Positions 24,270 to 34,629 of a DNA stretch of 64,000 bases are shown here, one piece after another. A program made the position numbers and the translations under genes. A model generated the notes under the pieces. That model had not been told where the DNA came from and searched no databases. It saw only the letters and a program-made list of their open reading frames with translations. Position 1 is the first letter of the stretch. Every line of letters starts with the position of its first letter. Source of the stretch: Pisolithus tinctorius (taxonomy: Eukaryota; Basidiomycota; Agaricomycetes; Boletales; Pisolithaceae). The stretch lies in the NCBI GenBank assembly GCA_024663395.1, contig JANFAH010000011.1:1674001-1738000 (forward strand), read 5' to 3'.

Positions 24270-25883
24270 GGTATGACAGTTTGGAAGTTCGCTGCTTCTC
24301 CCAGTGTCATTTGTCTTAGTTGTGTTCAGGTTGCTGGTTGGGTTGCTGGTGGTATGGTCAGTATGATGGGGTCCATCAGGCATGGGGGTAGTTTGACCTG
24401 GGTCCATTCTTCTGCTGTGGGGAAGTAGGACATCCTATTTTCAGGAGTGTGGTTGGCCATGGCATTGCATCTTCTGATGAATTCAGGACAGTTTCTGTCC
24501 ATACTAGCATGTGTGTTGTTCTTGCAGTTTACACAGTGGTGGGTGGTGGAGTTACATTTTGATGTTCAGTGGGGTTGGGTGCATGTTCCACATGTGTCTG
24601 TTGCTTGGATGCAGTCTCTTGTGAGGTGTCCTATGATTTGACATTTCAGGCATCATACTGGTTCCTTTTTGTCTTTGTGTGGCCAAAGTCTGTCTAGGCC
24701 CCAGTATAGGCTGTGTCTCAGGAGTTGGTTGGCTGTTTCAGGGAGGTGAGGGATGCCAGGGTGTGGGCTACTTGTTGGTTGGGGGCACATTTGGTGGGGT
24801 CTTTAATCCATTTGATCTGGGTAAACAAGCTGGGTGGGATGTTATTCTCCTTTTCCATGTTGTGGAGAGTGTCCAGGTTTTCTATGTCAGTGGAGATGGG
24901 TAGGAATGGGATTACCAGGTCATATTGTCTGTCTTTGATCCTGACCGTGCCACCCAGATTTGCTAGGAAGGTCTCTTTGATTTTGGCTTCTTTTATCCAT
25001 TTCATGGCTTCTTGGCTGTTGAGCTTGAGTAGGATTCTGTTGTTGCATAGGTGGGTGATTGATTTCAGGTGAATTTCTGGGCTGTCTACACAGTCTATTG
25101 TATCCAATGCTTGCTTGATTGAATTGATGATGTTTTCCCTTGTGGTGGCACTGTTGAGTATGGGGTGATTGCTGTCAGGATCTATCAGTAATTGCCTTTC
25201 TTTAATGGCAGAGTGGGCCTTAGCATGTTCCATTGTGAGGCATTTGCCAAGTGGGATGTGATTCAGGTTGACTGCTGCTGCCAGGAGGGCATCCCTGTAC
25301 AGTGTGTGGCAGGGAGCAATGGGTGTTGGGTCTTGACATGTTCTTTAATTTCTTCTATCGTCGTTCTCAGTGTGTCCATATTGATGGCTAGATCTTGTAC
25401 TTGATCTTCTAGGTGCTTGAGGTTCATGTTGTCAGGAGCATTATTGACTGTGTCGAGCTTCTTAGCAAGGTTTTCACCCATCATTTCGAGGTTCTTGCCA
25501 GTCTTCTCCAGGTTATTGGCTGCTGACCATATCTTAGCTACTTGTGGAGTGATTGCGACTATGACTGAGGATTCTATCTTACTGGATTCCTCCTTGGTGA
25601 CAGAGTTGGCTATGGCTGAAGTTGCTAGTTCCCTGATTAGGTATGCAGTAGCTTGTATGGCTGAGTGCAGGGTGTTAGACACTCCTTTGGCTTGAGATAT
25701 GCACACGAGGGCATGGGAGATGTGTTCTGGCATTGCTGGTTCGCCCTGGATGGTATAGAATTGGTCCAGGTAGTACTTTGCTGTTTCTGCATCCTTGACT
25801 TCTGTGTCTGGGTTATCAATGATGTCTTCCAGGGTGAAACCACTACTTCTTGTATTTCTGCCAGGCTGTGTGGTGCCTGGCAT
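24270..25883 (-). pseudogene. LINE ORF1: coiled coil, RRM-like core, three zinc knuckles
   Basis: The chaperone-like RNA-binding protein of the LINE. N-terminal part (25883-25263): acidic and helical, with a long coiled-coil-like stretch (IWSAANNLEKTGKNLEMM through DTLRTTIEEIKEH). Middle part (25233-24718): an RRM-like/transposase-22-like domain (ITHLCNNRILLKLNS, MKWIKEAKIKE). C-terminal zinc knuckles (about 24640-24480): CLKCQIIGHLTRDC, then CGTCTQPH..SKC, then CVNCKNNTHASMDRNC. A Pro/Gln-rich tail follows (24264-24013). The pieces lie in more than one frame, so at least two frameshifts exist, and a stop sits inside the second knuckle. Confidence 0.75.
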
Positions 25884-25999
25884 TCAAGGTACTGTCGGGG
25901 GTCCTGATGTGGCATGGGAGGGTGACCTTGAGGACATTTGTCCTGTCAAGGTCCATGGGTCAGTGGGCATAATGGATACTCACTGGGTGGTGTAGTTGA

Positions 26000-27640
26000 G
26001 GTAAAGCGATTATGTGCTTGTGTCTCGAGGCTGGGGTCTAAGAAACACTGCTATATGTCGCTGTTAATTGCGATGGGCTCTGCTTTTCCTGCTGGTACTG
26101 CTAGGATTTTGGGGTCCTAGTTGGGGTGCCACATGGAGCAGAGTCAAGAAGTGTTGGTGCTGTACCCTTATGCAAGCCAGGGAGAGGTCCAGGACAGGGG
26201 CCAGGGATAGCTTAAGGCTTGGCCTTAGCTATAGAGTAGACTTGGGGTGTAGTATGGAGTTGAGGGTAATACTAAATTGATATTCTGACTGGAGTGCTAC
26301 AAAGTATGTACAGGGGTTAAATACATGAGGCTGGTCCAGGGTAACAAACATAGAGCCAGACTTGTTGATAAGCTATTAGAAAGATGATTAGCAAGAGGAT
26401 AGCCACAGAGGCTGTGCCAAGACTGATAGTCAAAGTCTGGGTGACCAGCATAACTGGAATTGGACACAGGCTTGTACAGTAAGCAAGACCAGCAAAGGGG
26501 ACTAGACTAAATATAGCACAAACAAAGGAAAACAGACCAGAGTTATGTCCAGGTGACCCAGACATGGACCTGGGAGGACCAGGGTGGGGCAGCACAAGGC
26601 CAGGAGGCCAGAATGGACTGGAGATAGGGGTAAAACACTGGACTTGAGTTGTTCAGGCTGGGGTTGGGTTATCTAGGGCCAGAGTTGGGTTTTCTAGGCT
26701 GGACTAGGACTGGACTTGACCAGAGTTAGGGGCTAGGGGTCCCGACTGGACTGGGATTGAGTCCAAGAGTCATGGATATGACAGTATGTGGGAAAGCACC
26801 ATGTTTGGCTCAGCCATTCACATTGAACTGGGTGGAAAGATGAATAAGATCAAACACTTGTAACCAATCAGTAGCCATCTGAGAGTGCCAGTTCAGTCAT
26901 GTAATGGCATACCCCTTCAAACCAGGCAGGTGGTCAGGCTCATTGCCACTCATTGCATCATGGGGCAGGGTTCTCCAAAGGGGCTTAAAGTGCAGAAGGT
27001 CCAGATGAGCTGAGCAAGCATTTGCCTGACAGTGTCACAGCTATGAAAGGTGGCCAGAATTCAGCACAGTCCTATGCTGTAGGGAATGTAATTTCCCTAC
27101 TAGAGCATTTGTTTTATTTTGTTTGTTTTATTTAGTTTTCATTTTAGGTGTTTTTCTATTAGTGGTACTTAGAATTTCGCTTTTTGGCTGCTTAGTCAGC
27201 CCTACCCAGTACTCAGTGTAGTTAGTTTTTTTAAAAAACAATAGACAAGTCACCCTGAGACAAGAAGAGTTTGAGTTGAGCCCACAGATTGCCATAGAAG
27301 CGCCAGATGTCACCTCCATCATTTGCTCAGGCTATAGGAGCCATTCTGGCCCTACTCATTTCCCTTCAGAACCTACTGTTTCCTCAACAATGTAGAAATA
27401 TCTGTAGGCTACCTCAGTAGTGAACAAACTACTGAATGTATTACTGTACCTGTAGGCTACTACAGGATGTCAGTCTAGTAGAATACTTGTAATATAAACA
27501 GACTTACCCTCAGTAGTAAACAAACTACTGAGGGAATACTGGTAGAAAATACTACAAGTAGGTGCGCTATTTCAGCTTATGTAAGCAGCCAAAACATCGC
27601 ACAGTGGTCAAGTACCATAGGGGCACTTTATGTTCCAACA
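26000..27640. other. Unassigned interval, repetitive and palindrome-bearing
   Basis: From about 26130 to 26780 the plus strand is rich in short GGACTGG/CTGGACT/GGGGCTAGG words, a degenerate low-complexity tract; a minus-strand frame (26595-26317) across it is hydrophobic but has no family. 27060-27180 is AT-rich. Palindromes at 27410-27553 are listed separately. Confidence 0.35.
27410..27553. repeat. Cluster of related palindromes
   Basis: CCCTCAGTAGT-AAACAA-ACTACTGAGGG (27510-27537) is a perfect inverted repeat with 11-base arms. A degenerate copy, CTCAGTAGTGAACAAACTACTGA, lies about 95 bases upstream. Between them is CTGTAGGCTACTACAGG, another near-palindrome. These could be recombinase or replication-protein sites, or remnants of small inverted-repeat elements. 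Confidence 0.5.
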
Positions 27641-27649
27641 AACAATCTC

Positions 27650-29085
27650 TCAAATAATAAATCCTTCACCACATTCCATGGCATGGCCATCATGGGAACC
27701 AGGCACTTGGGATTCATCAGCAGCTGCTGAACCATACCCTTCATCATCATGTTCAACATCTCCATATTCCATTACACACTCATCATGGAAATCAGCTACT
27801 TGGAATTCATCAGTAGAAAACAGTGGCAATGGGTCAATAGACACAGTACTAGGTTGAGGAGATGGGGAAGGTCCTCCACTGCTCTCCTTTTGATTGTGGA
27901 TGTCACTCCCATAAGGCCCTGATTTTATAGGGCAAGTATCCTGCCATCCCAGGAATCACTGGCTCACATCAGGATTTCTGCTAGAATCAGCAAGCCCAGC
28001 ATCATCATTGTGGAAACCAGGCACTTGGGATTGGTCTGTAGCTACCATACCATAACCTTCATTGCCATCTTCAACATTGACATTATCCATGCGATCATAA
28101 TGAAAATCAGTCACTTGTAAGTTGTCAGTAACAAGCAGCAGCAAAAAGCCAATGTGAAACCAAATTACCCAGTGGGAATGCAGGTCTATTGGCAACAAGA
28201 CCTGGTAGCAAGTCTATGGTCACAGTTGCAACAGGTGATGACAGGTGATCACAAGCCAGCAATGATGGAGTCAATGAAGGATGCACTATTGTCATAGGTG
28301 CAAGGGCATCATCTTGCCAATGATCATTGTCCAGCTCCACACCAGCAATGCCAGTGTCTGACTGAGCTGATTTGTTCATGTGAGCAGAAACTGAAAAATC
28401 ATGCATTGATGGTGTTGGGCAGTTTTCATGCATGATAGCAGGTGTGGGCATGCCAGATGCTTGGCTGCCATCAAAAACAGGGTAGTACTGATTTTGTGGA
28501 GTTCTAGACATCAAACTGGGTATACCATCCTCACTGAATTGTGGGTGACATACAGACTGTGGAGAAGTTCTCTCTGCTGGAGGTAGTTGGTCTGTAAAAG
28601 TCAGGAGCAATGAACTGGGAAGCGATGGGCAGGGAAGCAGATGAGGGCCAGGTGTTGATGAGATGGATGAGAATCGACCATTCATGTCTGGTGGTGCCTC
28701 AGAAATCAATGGAGGCACAACATTATGGTTGGAGGTAGATTTGTTCTGTTGTGCATTAGACCCAACATCATGCAGCAGCATTCCAGAGGGTCCATCATTT
28801 GGGTTGGGATTGAGTTCATTGTGAGGACAAGGTGCCCTGCCATCATTGAAAATGGGGCAATGCTGGCTTTGTAGATTACTAGACACTGGACTGGGTCTGC
28901 CATCCTTTCCCAGCAAGTTGGGAGACCCTGGGTGATGTACAGACCATGCAATCTGCATATGCAGAGTTCTCTCCTCTGGAGGTTGCAATTGATCCTGGTT
29001 TGTAAAAGTCAGGAGCAATGAACTGGGCAGCAACAGGCAGGGGAGTGGGAGAGGCCCAGGTGTCAATGAGATGGATGAGAATCAA
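27650..29085 (-). other. Internally repeated open frames of unknown function
   Basis: The largest frame (29066-28125, 313 codons) is Pro/Ser/Asn-rich and built of diverged repeats of about 400 bases: SSISSTPGP..LLPCPSLPSSLLLTFT recurs as TPGPLPLPCLLLPSSLLLTF. A third, partly broken unit begins upstream near 29090-29240. Downstream, an acidic module (DFHDECVMEYGDVEHDDEGYG, 27820-27700) is duplicated as DFHYDRMDNVNVEDGNEGYG (28120-28010), each followed by a QVPG(S/F)H sequence. No domain recognised, no membrane segment. It may be part of one gene with the 29.3-30.2-kb frames on the same strand, or a decayed transposon ORF. Confidence 0.4.
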
Positions 29086-29314
29086 TCATTCAAGTCTTGT
29101 GGTGCCTCAGGGGACAACATAGGTATGACAGTACTGTTGGAGGTAGATTCATTCCATTGAGCATTAGACCCAGCATCTTGCTGCAAGCTTCCAGAGGGCC
29201 TGTCATTCAGATTGGGAATGTGTTCACCATGAGGACTTGTGTTGGCTCTGTGAGTTCATCCTTGGCCAGCTAAATGTAGTGTTGCCATTGCACCCATGAA
29301 TATCTCTTGGGGCA

Positions 29315-29695
29315 TCAGAAATCTGAAAGTGAAGGTATGGATGGCTTGGCTCCCCTCCATGTCAACTTCCCAAAGTTGGGCTGAAGAGTCCTATTATACA
29401 AATAAAAAATACATAAATGTATTGGCAAGGTGGCCTGTTGTCTGGAATGATGTACCATGCTCTTGGTACAATTGGAATTATCTGTTCCAGTATCCTGTCC
29501 AGTACGAATAGAATCCCATTCCAATCTTAACCTAGGCCCCTTCACAGTATGGGGTTTCGCTGTGGGTCCATGAGAGCTCATGCCAGAAACAGTATGGCTG
29601 GTCTTCATCTTCTTCATGGGGTGGGAACTGGTTGTATGTTTTGCCATACCATTAAGTTCAACTGGTGGGGTAGGAGACCTAAGCCTCTTGGACAT
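29315..29695 (-). other. Basic open frame with nuclear-localisation-like N-terminus
   Basis: 126 codons beginning MSKRLRSPTPPVELNG and containing a second basic cluster (HPMKKMKTS). The rest is Ser/Thr/Gly-rich and unlike anything I recognise. It lies between two repeat-bearing frames on the same strand. Coding status is uncertain. Confidence 0.3.
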
Positions 29696-29776
29696 AGAAT
29701 GTGGCAGTGTGGTAGGAAATCTGGGCCACTTGACAGTAGAGCCTAGATGTGAACTAGTTTCCTATAACAGAACAAA

Positions 29777-30196
29777 TCAGCAAAGATGAGATGGCCACAC
29801 CTGAAGTGGCCAAACACTACATACCTTGATATGTCCATGGTGCAGTCCAACAGGTGCACCAATGCCACCAAGGGCATCAAGTTGTGAAGGGGCAAATGGC
29901 TTGGTATCTGCCCCATCCACAGAGATTGGATCATCTCCTAGAGTTATGCCAGGCACCTCTGAAGTAGGTGGCTCAGTATTTGCCTTGTCCATGGGACTTG
30001 GATTATCTGCTGGAGTTGTGCCAGGCACTGCTGAAGTAGGTGGCTCAGTATTCACCTTGTCCACAGGACTTGGATCATCTGCTGAGGTGGCATTGGGCAC
30101 CCCCAAGGTAAGTGGCTCAGTATCTGCCCTGTCCATAGAACTTGGATTGCCTGCTAGAATTGTATTGGGAACCTCTGACAGCTCAAGATGTTGCAA
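29777..30196 (-). other. Open frame made of 24-residue tandem repeats
   Basis: About four copies of a 24-residue unit of the form ADDPSPVDKVNTEPPTSAVPGTTP, with later copies varying at a minority of positions. The frame stays open across all units, which suggests coding at some time. Pro/Asp/Thr-rich, probably disordered. No known family. Confidence 0.4.
29890..30175. repeat. 72-bp tandem repeat (minisatellite), ~3.7 copies
   Basis: The marker GTAGGTGGCTCAGTA occurs at 29964, 30036 and (as GTAAGTGGCTCAGTA) 30108, exactly 72 bases apart. Each unit also contains CTTG..CCA..GGACTTGGAT.ATCTGC. Confidence 0.8.
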
Positions 30197-30199
30197 AGT

Positions 30200-30930
30200 T
30201 CTCTCCTTTCAGACTTGTTGAGCTAGCTTGTATGGCTCAAATGTGCACCTATGCCATGAAGTATAGTGTAAAATGTTATTCATGAGAGTGGATTGCATGT
30301 AGAGCTCATGGGAAGTTGAAAGATGGATGCAAAATCAGCACCAATAACCCCCTACAAGATACTTCATCAATGGCAGAGCACAGAACAAAGAGACTATGTT
30401 GGCTTTGTGACTAACATGACAGTGACAGCAGGTCCTCCCAAAATAATTATCAGCAGACCTGGATCCAGAAATGAGTCAATCAGAGCACCCAGCCCAATAT
30501 GAGTGGAGGATCATCATCCTGCACCAAAACCTCAGGATGGAAAACAGCACAGTAGATGGAGCACATGGCATACAAACCTGTCGCTATAAAGGTCGTTGTA
30601 TGGCATAGCAATCACCTTCCTGTTGCAGGATTTCAACAGACTTTTGTCTGAGAGGGGCATTGTACTCACCACAGATGGTAGCAGCCATCGATTGTCATTT
30701 AATTTGTGATTGTAACAATTGTTGTGCACTGATTAACATTTAACCATGTTATCATGCACTTGCATACTGTCATCATGGAAAGCAGATGTATGTGGATGGC
30801 ACACACACAAATCACCTATACATCCTTGGGTCTGAGTTTTCAAGGTGCTAAGAAGTTGGTAGATAGCCAAACTCATCACATCTTGGATGGTATATGACTC
30901 TTCAACAGATATGCACCTGCAAGACATGGA
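30200..30930. other. Unassigned interval
   Basis: Short minus-strand frames (30933-30733, 30729-30532) are open but carry no recognised motif. No repeat structure seen. Confidence 0.35.
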
Positions 30931-30932
30931 CA

Positions 30933-31402
30933 TGTGTCATATACCAAGAAACCCATGGTTTGGTCTTATGTTCAGAACACCAAAACAAACTATGTTCCTC
31001 ACTATACTTTTCTAGTTAGCTTTTGTACTGCCCTCACTTGTGCCAAGGCAGTGTCTGTCTTTGGCTCTCAGACCCCCACCTGCTCACTTGACTTTTAGTT
31101 AGTTCCTGGCATTGCTATTTAGTCCCTCACCAGTAACCCTGGCCTTTGGGTTGCTGGTCTTCAGTATATATACTCTATGTACATTGTACTTAGTTCCTCA
31201 GTCTGAATATCAACCTAGTTCACCCCCTAAGCTCCTAGCTTAAGCCCAAGATGACTCTCAGCTTTTGCTCCTGACCCCCTCAACTTTCTCTGACTTCAAC
31301 CTGGCTTGTGCAAGGGTCTAGTGCATGAGCTAAGACCAAGGGTTGTTGCACCTGGCACTCAGCCTTCAGCCTTCAACCCCCAACCCAGTCATGAACTTAA
31401 CA
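30933..31402 (+). repeat. Diverged chromovirus LTR, relic related to element B
   Basis: Begins TGTCATATACC and ends CTTAACA, like the TGTCA...TGACA LTR of element B. It keeps the same landmarks: a TATA-like stretch (TATATATACT near 31165), an inferred transcript start AGTCTGAATAT at 31200-31210, then TGCAAGGGTCTAGTGCATGAGCTAA (in B: TGCAAGGGGGTAGCGCACGAGCTAA). The left boundary is approximate. Only one LTR was found. Confidence 0.6.
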
Positions 31403-31404
31403 GT

Positions 31405-31415
31405 ATATTCAGACT
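31405..31415 (+). promoter_or_regulatory. Self-complementary primer binding site of the chromovirus relic
   Basis: ATATTCAGACT, two bases after the LTR end, is the exact complement of AGTCTGAATAT (31200-31210) in the same LTR. Element B has the corresponding pair with different bases, so the pairing is conserved by covariation, as expected for Tf1-type self-priming. Confidence 0.65.
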
Positions 31416-31439
31416 ACCACTTGTGCAAGTCACTCACCA

Positions 31440-31550
31440 CCCATGACCAGAACCTGCACCCAAGCTCAAGCAGACCATGCTTTAGAATCTGCCTCTGCCC
31501 CGAGACCAACTTAACCAGAAACCTCAGGTGACCCTCACTGCCAGTTGGCC
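31440..31550 (+). pseudogene. Start of a chromovirus gag, truncated
   Basis: A frame beginning MTRTCTQAQADHALESAS (from 31443) resembles the gag start of element B (MRTRAQSQREVAENLA), at a similar distance after the primer site. It ends after a few dozen codons, where the tandem array begins. Confidence 0.45.
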
Positions 31551-31569
31551 CTTAGTTCCCTCACATAGT

Positions 31570-32610
31570 GTAGGCACACTCAGTCACAACACATGGGCAG
31601 CCTGTGTGCCAAAACACCAACACTTATATAGACCCTGAGATGGGCCTGCCTAAATAGATTAGCCAGTACACATGGACAGGCCCAAGGGACTAAAGTGAGA
31701 GCAACATATGTATGGGCCCACAAGTGCATTACCACAACATATGGGAGGGCCCATGGTGGGTAAGGATGTTGAAACATTTAGACAGGCCCATGACCAATTA
31801 AGAATACTGAGCTGCAGTAAGACATGGACAGGCCCATCCTGGTAGGTTACACCCCTGTCACAACATCAAGGCAGGCCTGCCTATCATAACATGGAGAGGG
31901 TCACAACATAAGGATGGGCCCAGGAGGAATATCATTTATGGTGTCACAACATATCAATGGGCCCATTCATAATAAGCCATACCCCTGTCACAACATAAAG
32001 ACAGGCCTGTCAGTAATATCATTCCATAATGTCACAACATATGGATGGGCCTGTCAATAGTAAGATGTACTGCTGTTGAAACATAAAGATGGGCCCATCA
32101 CTAATATCATTTAATAGAGTCACAACATAAGGTTGGGCCCTTCAGTAGTATTATTGATATATATGGATGGACCCATCCACAGTAAGATGTCCCTCTGACA
32201 AAACATAAAGACAGGCCTGTCAGTAATCTTATGTATAGCATCACAACATATGGATGGGCCCTCCAGTAGTATTATTTATACTGTCACAACATATGGGCAG
32301 GCCTGGCCCCAGTAAGATGTACCCTGTCAAAACATAAAGATGGGCCCGTCACTAGTATCATTGAATAGAGTCACAACATATGGATGGTCCCTTCAGTAAT
32401 ATAATCTATATTGTCACAACATATCGACAGGCCCATCCACAGTAAGATGTACCTCTGATGAAACATAAAGATGGGCCCATCAGTAATCTCATGTATAGCA
32501 TCACAACATATGGATGGGCCCTTCAGTAGTATTATTTATATTGTCACAGCATATGGGTGGGCCTGGCCCCAGTAAGATGTACCCTGTTGAAACATAAAGA
32601 TGGGCCCATC
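31570..32610. repeat. Degenerate satellite array with CACAACATA and GATGGGCCC boxes
   Basis: Roughly 60-65-bp monomers alternate the boxes (G)TCACAACATATGG and GATGGGCCC/GACAGGCC with a spacer AGTAAGATGTACC or AGTAATATTATTTATA. A higher-order period of about 260 bases is visible (TCACAACATATGGATGGGCC at 32241 and 32501). No coding frame. The array joins the 161-bp array at 32610-32620. Confidence 0.75.
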
Positions 32611-32619
32611 ACTAATGGA

Positions 32620-33420
32620 TGTGGTATCCCTGGCACCCACTGAACAGTGGCTTTCAATGGACACCATGCTGGCATGAATTGGAGATGATTTGAGTGACCC
32701 ATATCTTACAAGCTGCACCCTGGATGTATTTGGCATTAATCAGACTATTTCTAGCCATCCACCCATCTGTATTGAGCAGATGTGGTATCCCCAGCACCTG
32801 CTGAATGGCAGCTTTCCATGGACACCATGATGGCATGAATTGGAGATGATTTGAGTGACCCAGATCTCACAAGCTGCACTCTGGATGTATTTGGCATTAA
32901 TCAGACTATTTCCAGCCATCTGCCCATCCACATTGAGCAGATGTGGCATCCCCAGCACCCCCTCAATAGTGGCTTGCCATGGACACCATTCCAGCATGAA
33001 TTGGAGCTGATTTGAGTGACCCAGACCTCACAAGCTGAACCCTTGGTGTATTTGGCATTAATCAGACTATTGCCAGCCATCTGCCCATCCACATTGAGCA
33101 GATGCAGCATCCCTGGCACCCACTCAACAGTGGCTTTCCATGGACACCATTCTGGCATGAATCAGAGCTGATTTGAGTGACCCAGACCTCACAAGCTGCA
33201 CCTGGGATGTATGTCCCATTAATCAGACTATTGCCAGCCTTCTGCCTATCTGTATTGAGTGGATGTGGTATCCTTGGCACCCACTCAACAGTGGCTTTCC
33301 ATGGACACCATGCTGGCATGAATTGGAGCTGATTTGAGTGACACAGATCTCACAAGCTGCACCCTTGGTGTATTTGGCAGTAATCAGACTATTGCCAGCC
33401 TTCTGCCCATCTGTATTGAG
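32620..33420. repeat. 161-bp tandem repeat, five copies
   Basis: Units start at 32620, 32781, 32942, 33103 and 33264, exactly 161 bases apart, each beginning TGTGG(T/C)ATCC or TGCAGCATCC and ending near TGTATTGAG. Because 161 is not a multiple of three, the minus-strand open frames recur with the same offset. Unit 4 and the sequence right of the array both contain GGGATGTATGTCCCATTAATCA, whereas other units have GGATGTATTTGGCATTAATCA. The array is therefore linked to the integrase region of gypsy G0. Confidence 0.85.
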
Positions 33421-33429
33421 TCCTGGGAT

Positions 33430-34625
33430 GTATGTCCCATTAATCACTCCAACTAGTAGCTCAAATGGGTGTCTTCTTGTTATGGGCTCTAACAGTGAGT
33501 TTAGTTTGGGTGTGCTGAAGTTTTTGCATTTTGCACAGTCATGTATGGCCTTCATTACTGCGAGATCTATTTTTGGCATGTAGTAGCGATCTGTTAAACC
33601 GATTTTTAGTGCATCCCGACCCCAGTGTCCTCCAGTTTTGTGCGCTTGTCATGCCTTTTCTTCAGCCTCTTCTCATGAGATACACTCTACCTTATGTCAT
33701 GGCCTGATACTGGTGCTGCCATACAATCTCCATAGCTTACCCTCCTGTATCACTTACTGCTTTGCCTGATGTTTTGCCTTGCTATGGTCATGGATGGGTG
33801 TGTTTGCATTGGTGTTGAGTATGGCATCTACAACCTCATGGAACAGTGGTTCATTGTTGAAACATTGTTGTAATTCTTGATCACTCTGGGATAATTTGTC
33901 AATGGTGAACATGTTGTTGATGAGTCCTAGCATTGTTTCGGGATCTGGGCTGACCAACCAGTTACTCCCATCTTCCTCACTGTCATGGTCTATGTTGTCC
34001 CATTGTCAGCTTAGCCTGTCCATGACTACATTGAGATGCCCTGGTACATGTTGCACCGCTATAATGTTGTGCACTAGTATTCCATCTCACCATCATGCAT
34101 GTGCTGCAGATATGTTGTTGTTTGACAGGATGTCCTTGAGGGCTTGACAGTCCATTTCGATTTCCACTGGGAAGCCCCATACTATGTCTGTGAAGCAGTC
34201 TAAGCCAAACTTCAGCACTGCCAACTCTAACAGGAACAGCTTGTAGTTCCTCTCAGTCAATGACATTTGTTTCAATGCAAACACTATTGGTACCATTTTT
34301 TTGATAGTTTTGCCTGTTGGTGTTTGAATCTCATTACACTGTGTGAGTACAGCTCTGAAGCCTTCTTGGCATCCATCCATAGTTACTATGAATGGTGTCC
34401 CATTGTATTGTGGCATGTGCAATGTTGGTTGGCTTGTTAATGCTACTTTGAAGTTTAGAAATGCTGCTGTGTGCTTGGGCTCCCATTTATCTAAGAGCTT
34501 GTGGTTAGTCAGGGCTTTTCAGTATGTGGACTTAGAGATGGGCTTAGGTATGTCAACTTGTTTTAGCAAATCCCAAAGCAGTCCCTCAATTTTGGCATAC
34601 CCTCTGATGAGGTCTTGGAAGTGGC
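33430..34625 (-). pseudogene. Gypsy G0 pol, 3' part: RT end, RNase H, integrase zinc-binding domain
   Basis: The outermost and oldest element of the nest. In minus-strand order: the end of RT/connection (GHFQDLIRGYAKIEG near 34620); RNase H (34422-34093: FIVTMDGCQEGFRAVLTQ, MSLTERNYKLFLLEL, VEIEMDCQALKDIL); the spacer QHVPGHLNVVMDRLS (about 34045); and the HHCC zinc-binding part of integrase (about 33680-33530: HKTGGHWGRDALK, IHDCAKCKNF, then ITRRHPFELLVG). The DDE core is missing: the reading breaks into the 161-bp array at about 33430. Its upstream half lies at 52841-53370, separated by element A. Several TGA stops and frameshifts are present. Confidence 0.8.
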
Positions 34626-34629
34626 CTGT
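34626..34629. repeat. Left 4-bp target duplication of element A
   Basis: CTGT flanks the left LTR of A and is repeated at 52837-52840 after the right LTR. Removing A and one copy restores the G0 reading frame. Confidence 0.8.

Larger units (their letters stand above)
22645..25995 (-). mobile_element. Tad1-like non-LTR retrotransposon (LINE), 3'-truncated relic
   Basis: On the minus strand, ORF1 (nucleic-acid binding, zinc knuckles) is followed by an endonuclease and the linker into the reverse transcriptase. The sequence stops being RT-like at about 22650, just after the first conserved RT segment (IKGLSPYNTAS). The order ORF1-endonuclease-RT and the zinc-knuckle ORF1 match fungal Tad1-clade elements. 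Loss of the 3' half with retention of the 5' half is the reverse of usual LINE 5' truncation, so a later deletion or insertion is likely. Confidence 0.75.

Noticed and set aside
31570..33420. Tandem arrays as a CRISPR-like locus
   Set aside because: Units are contiguous with no unique spacers, the context is eukaryotic and no cas-like gene is present; they are satellites.
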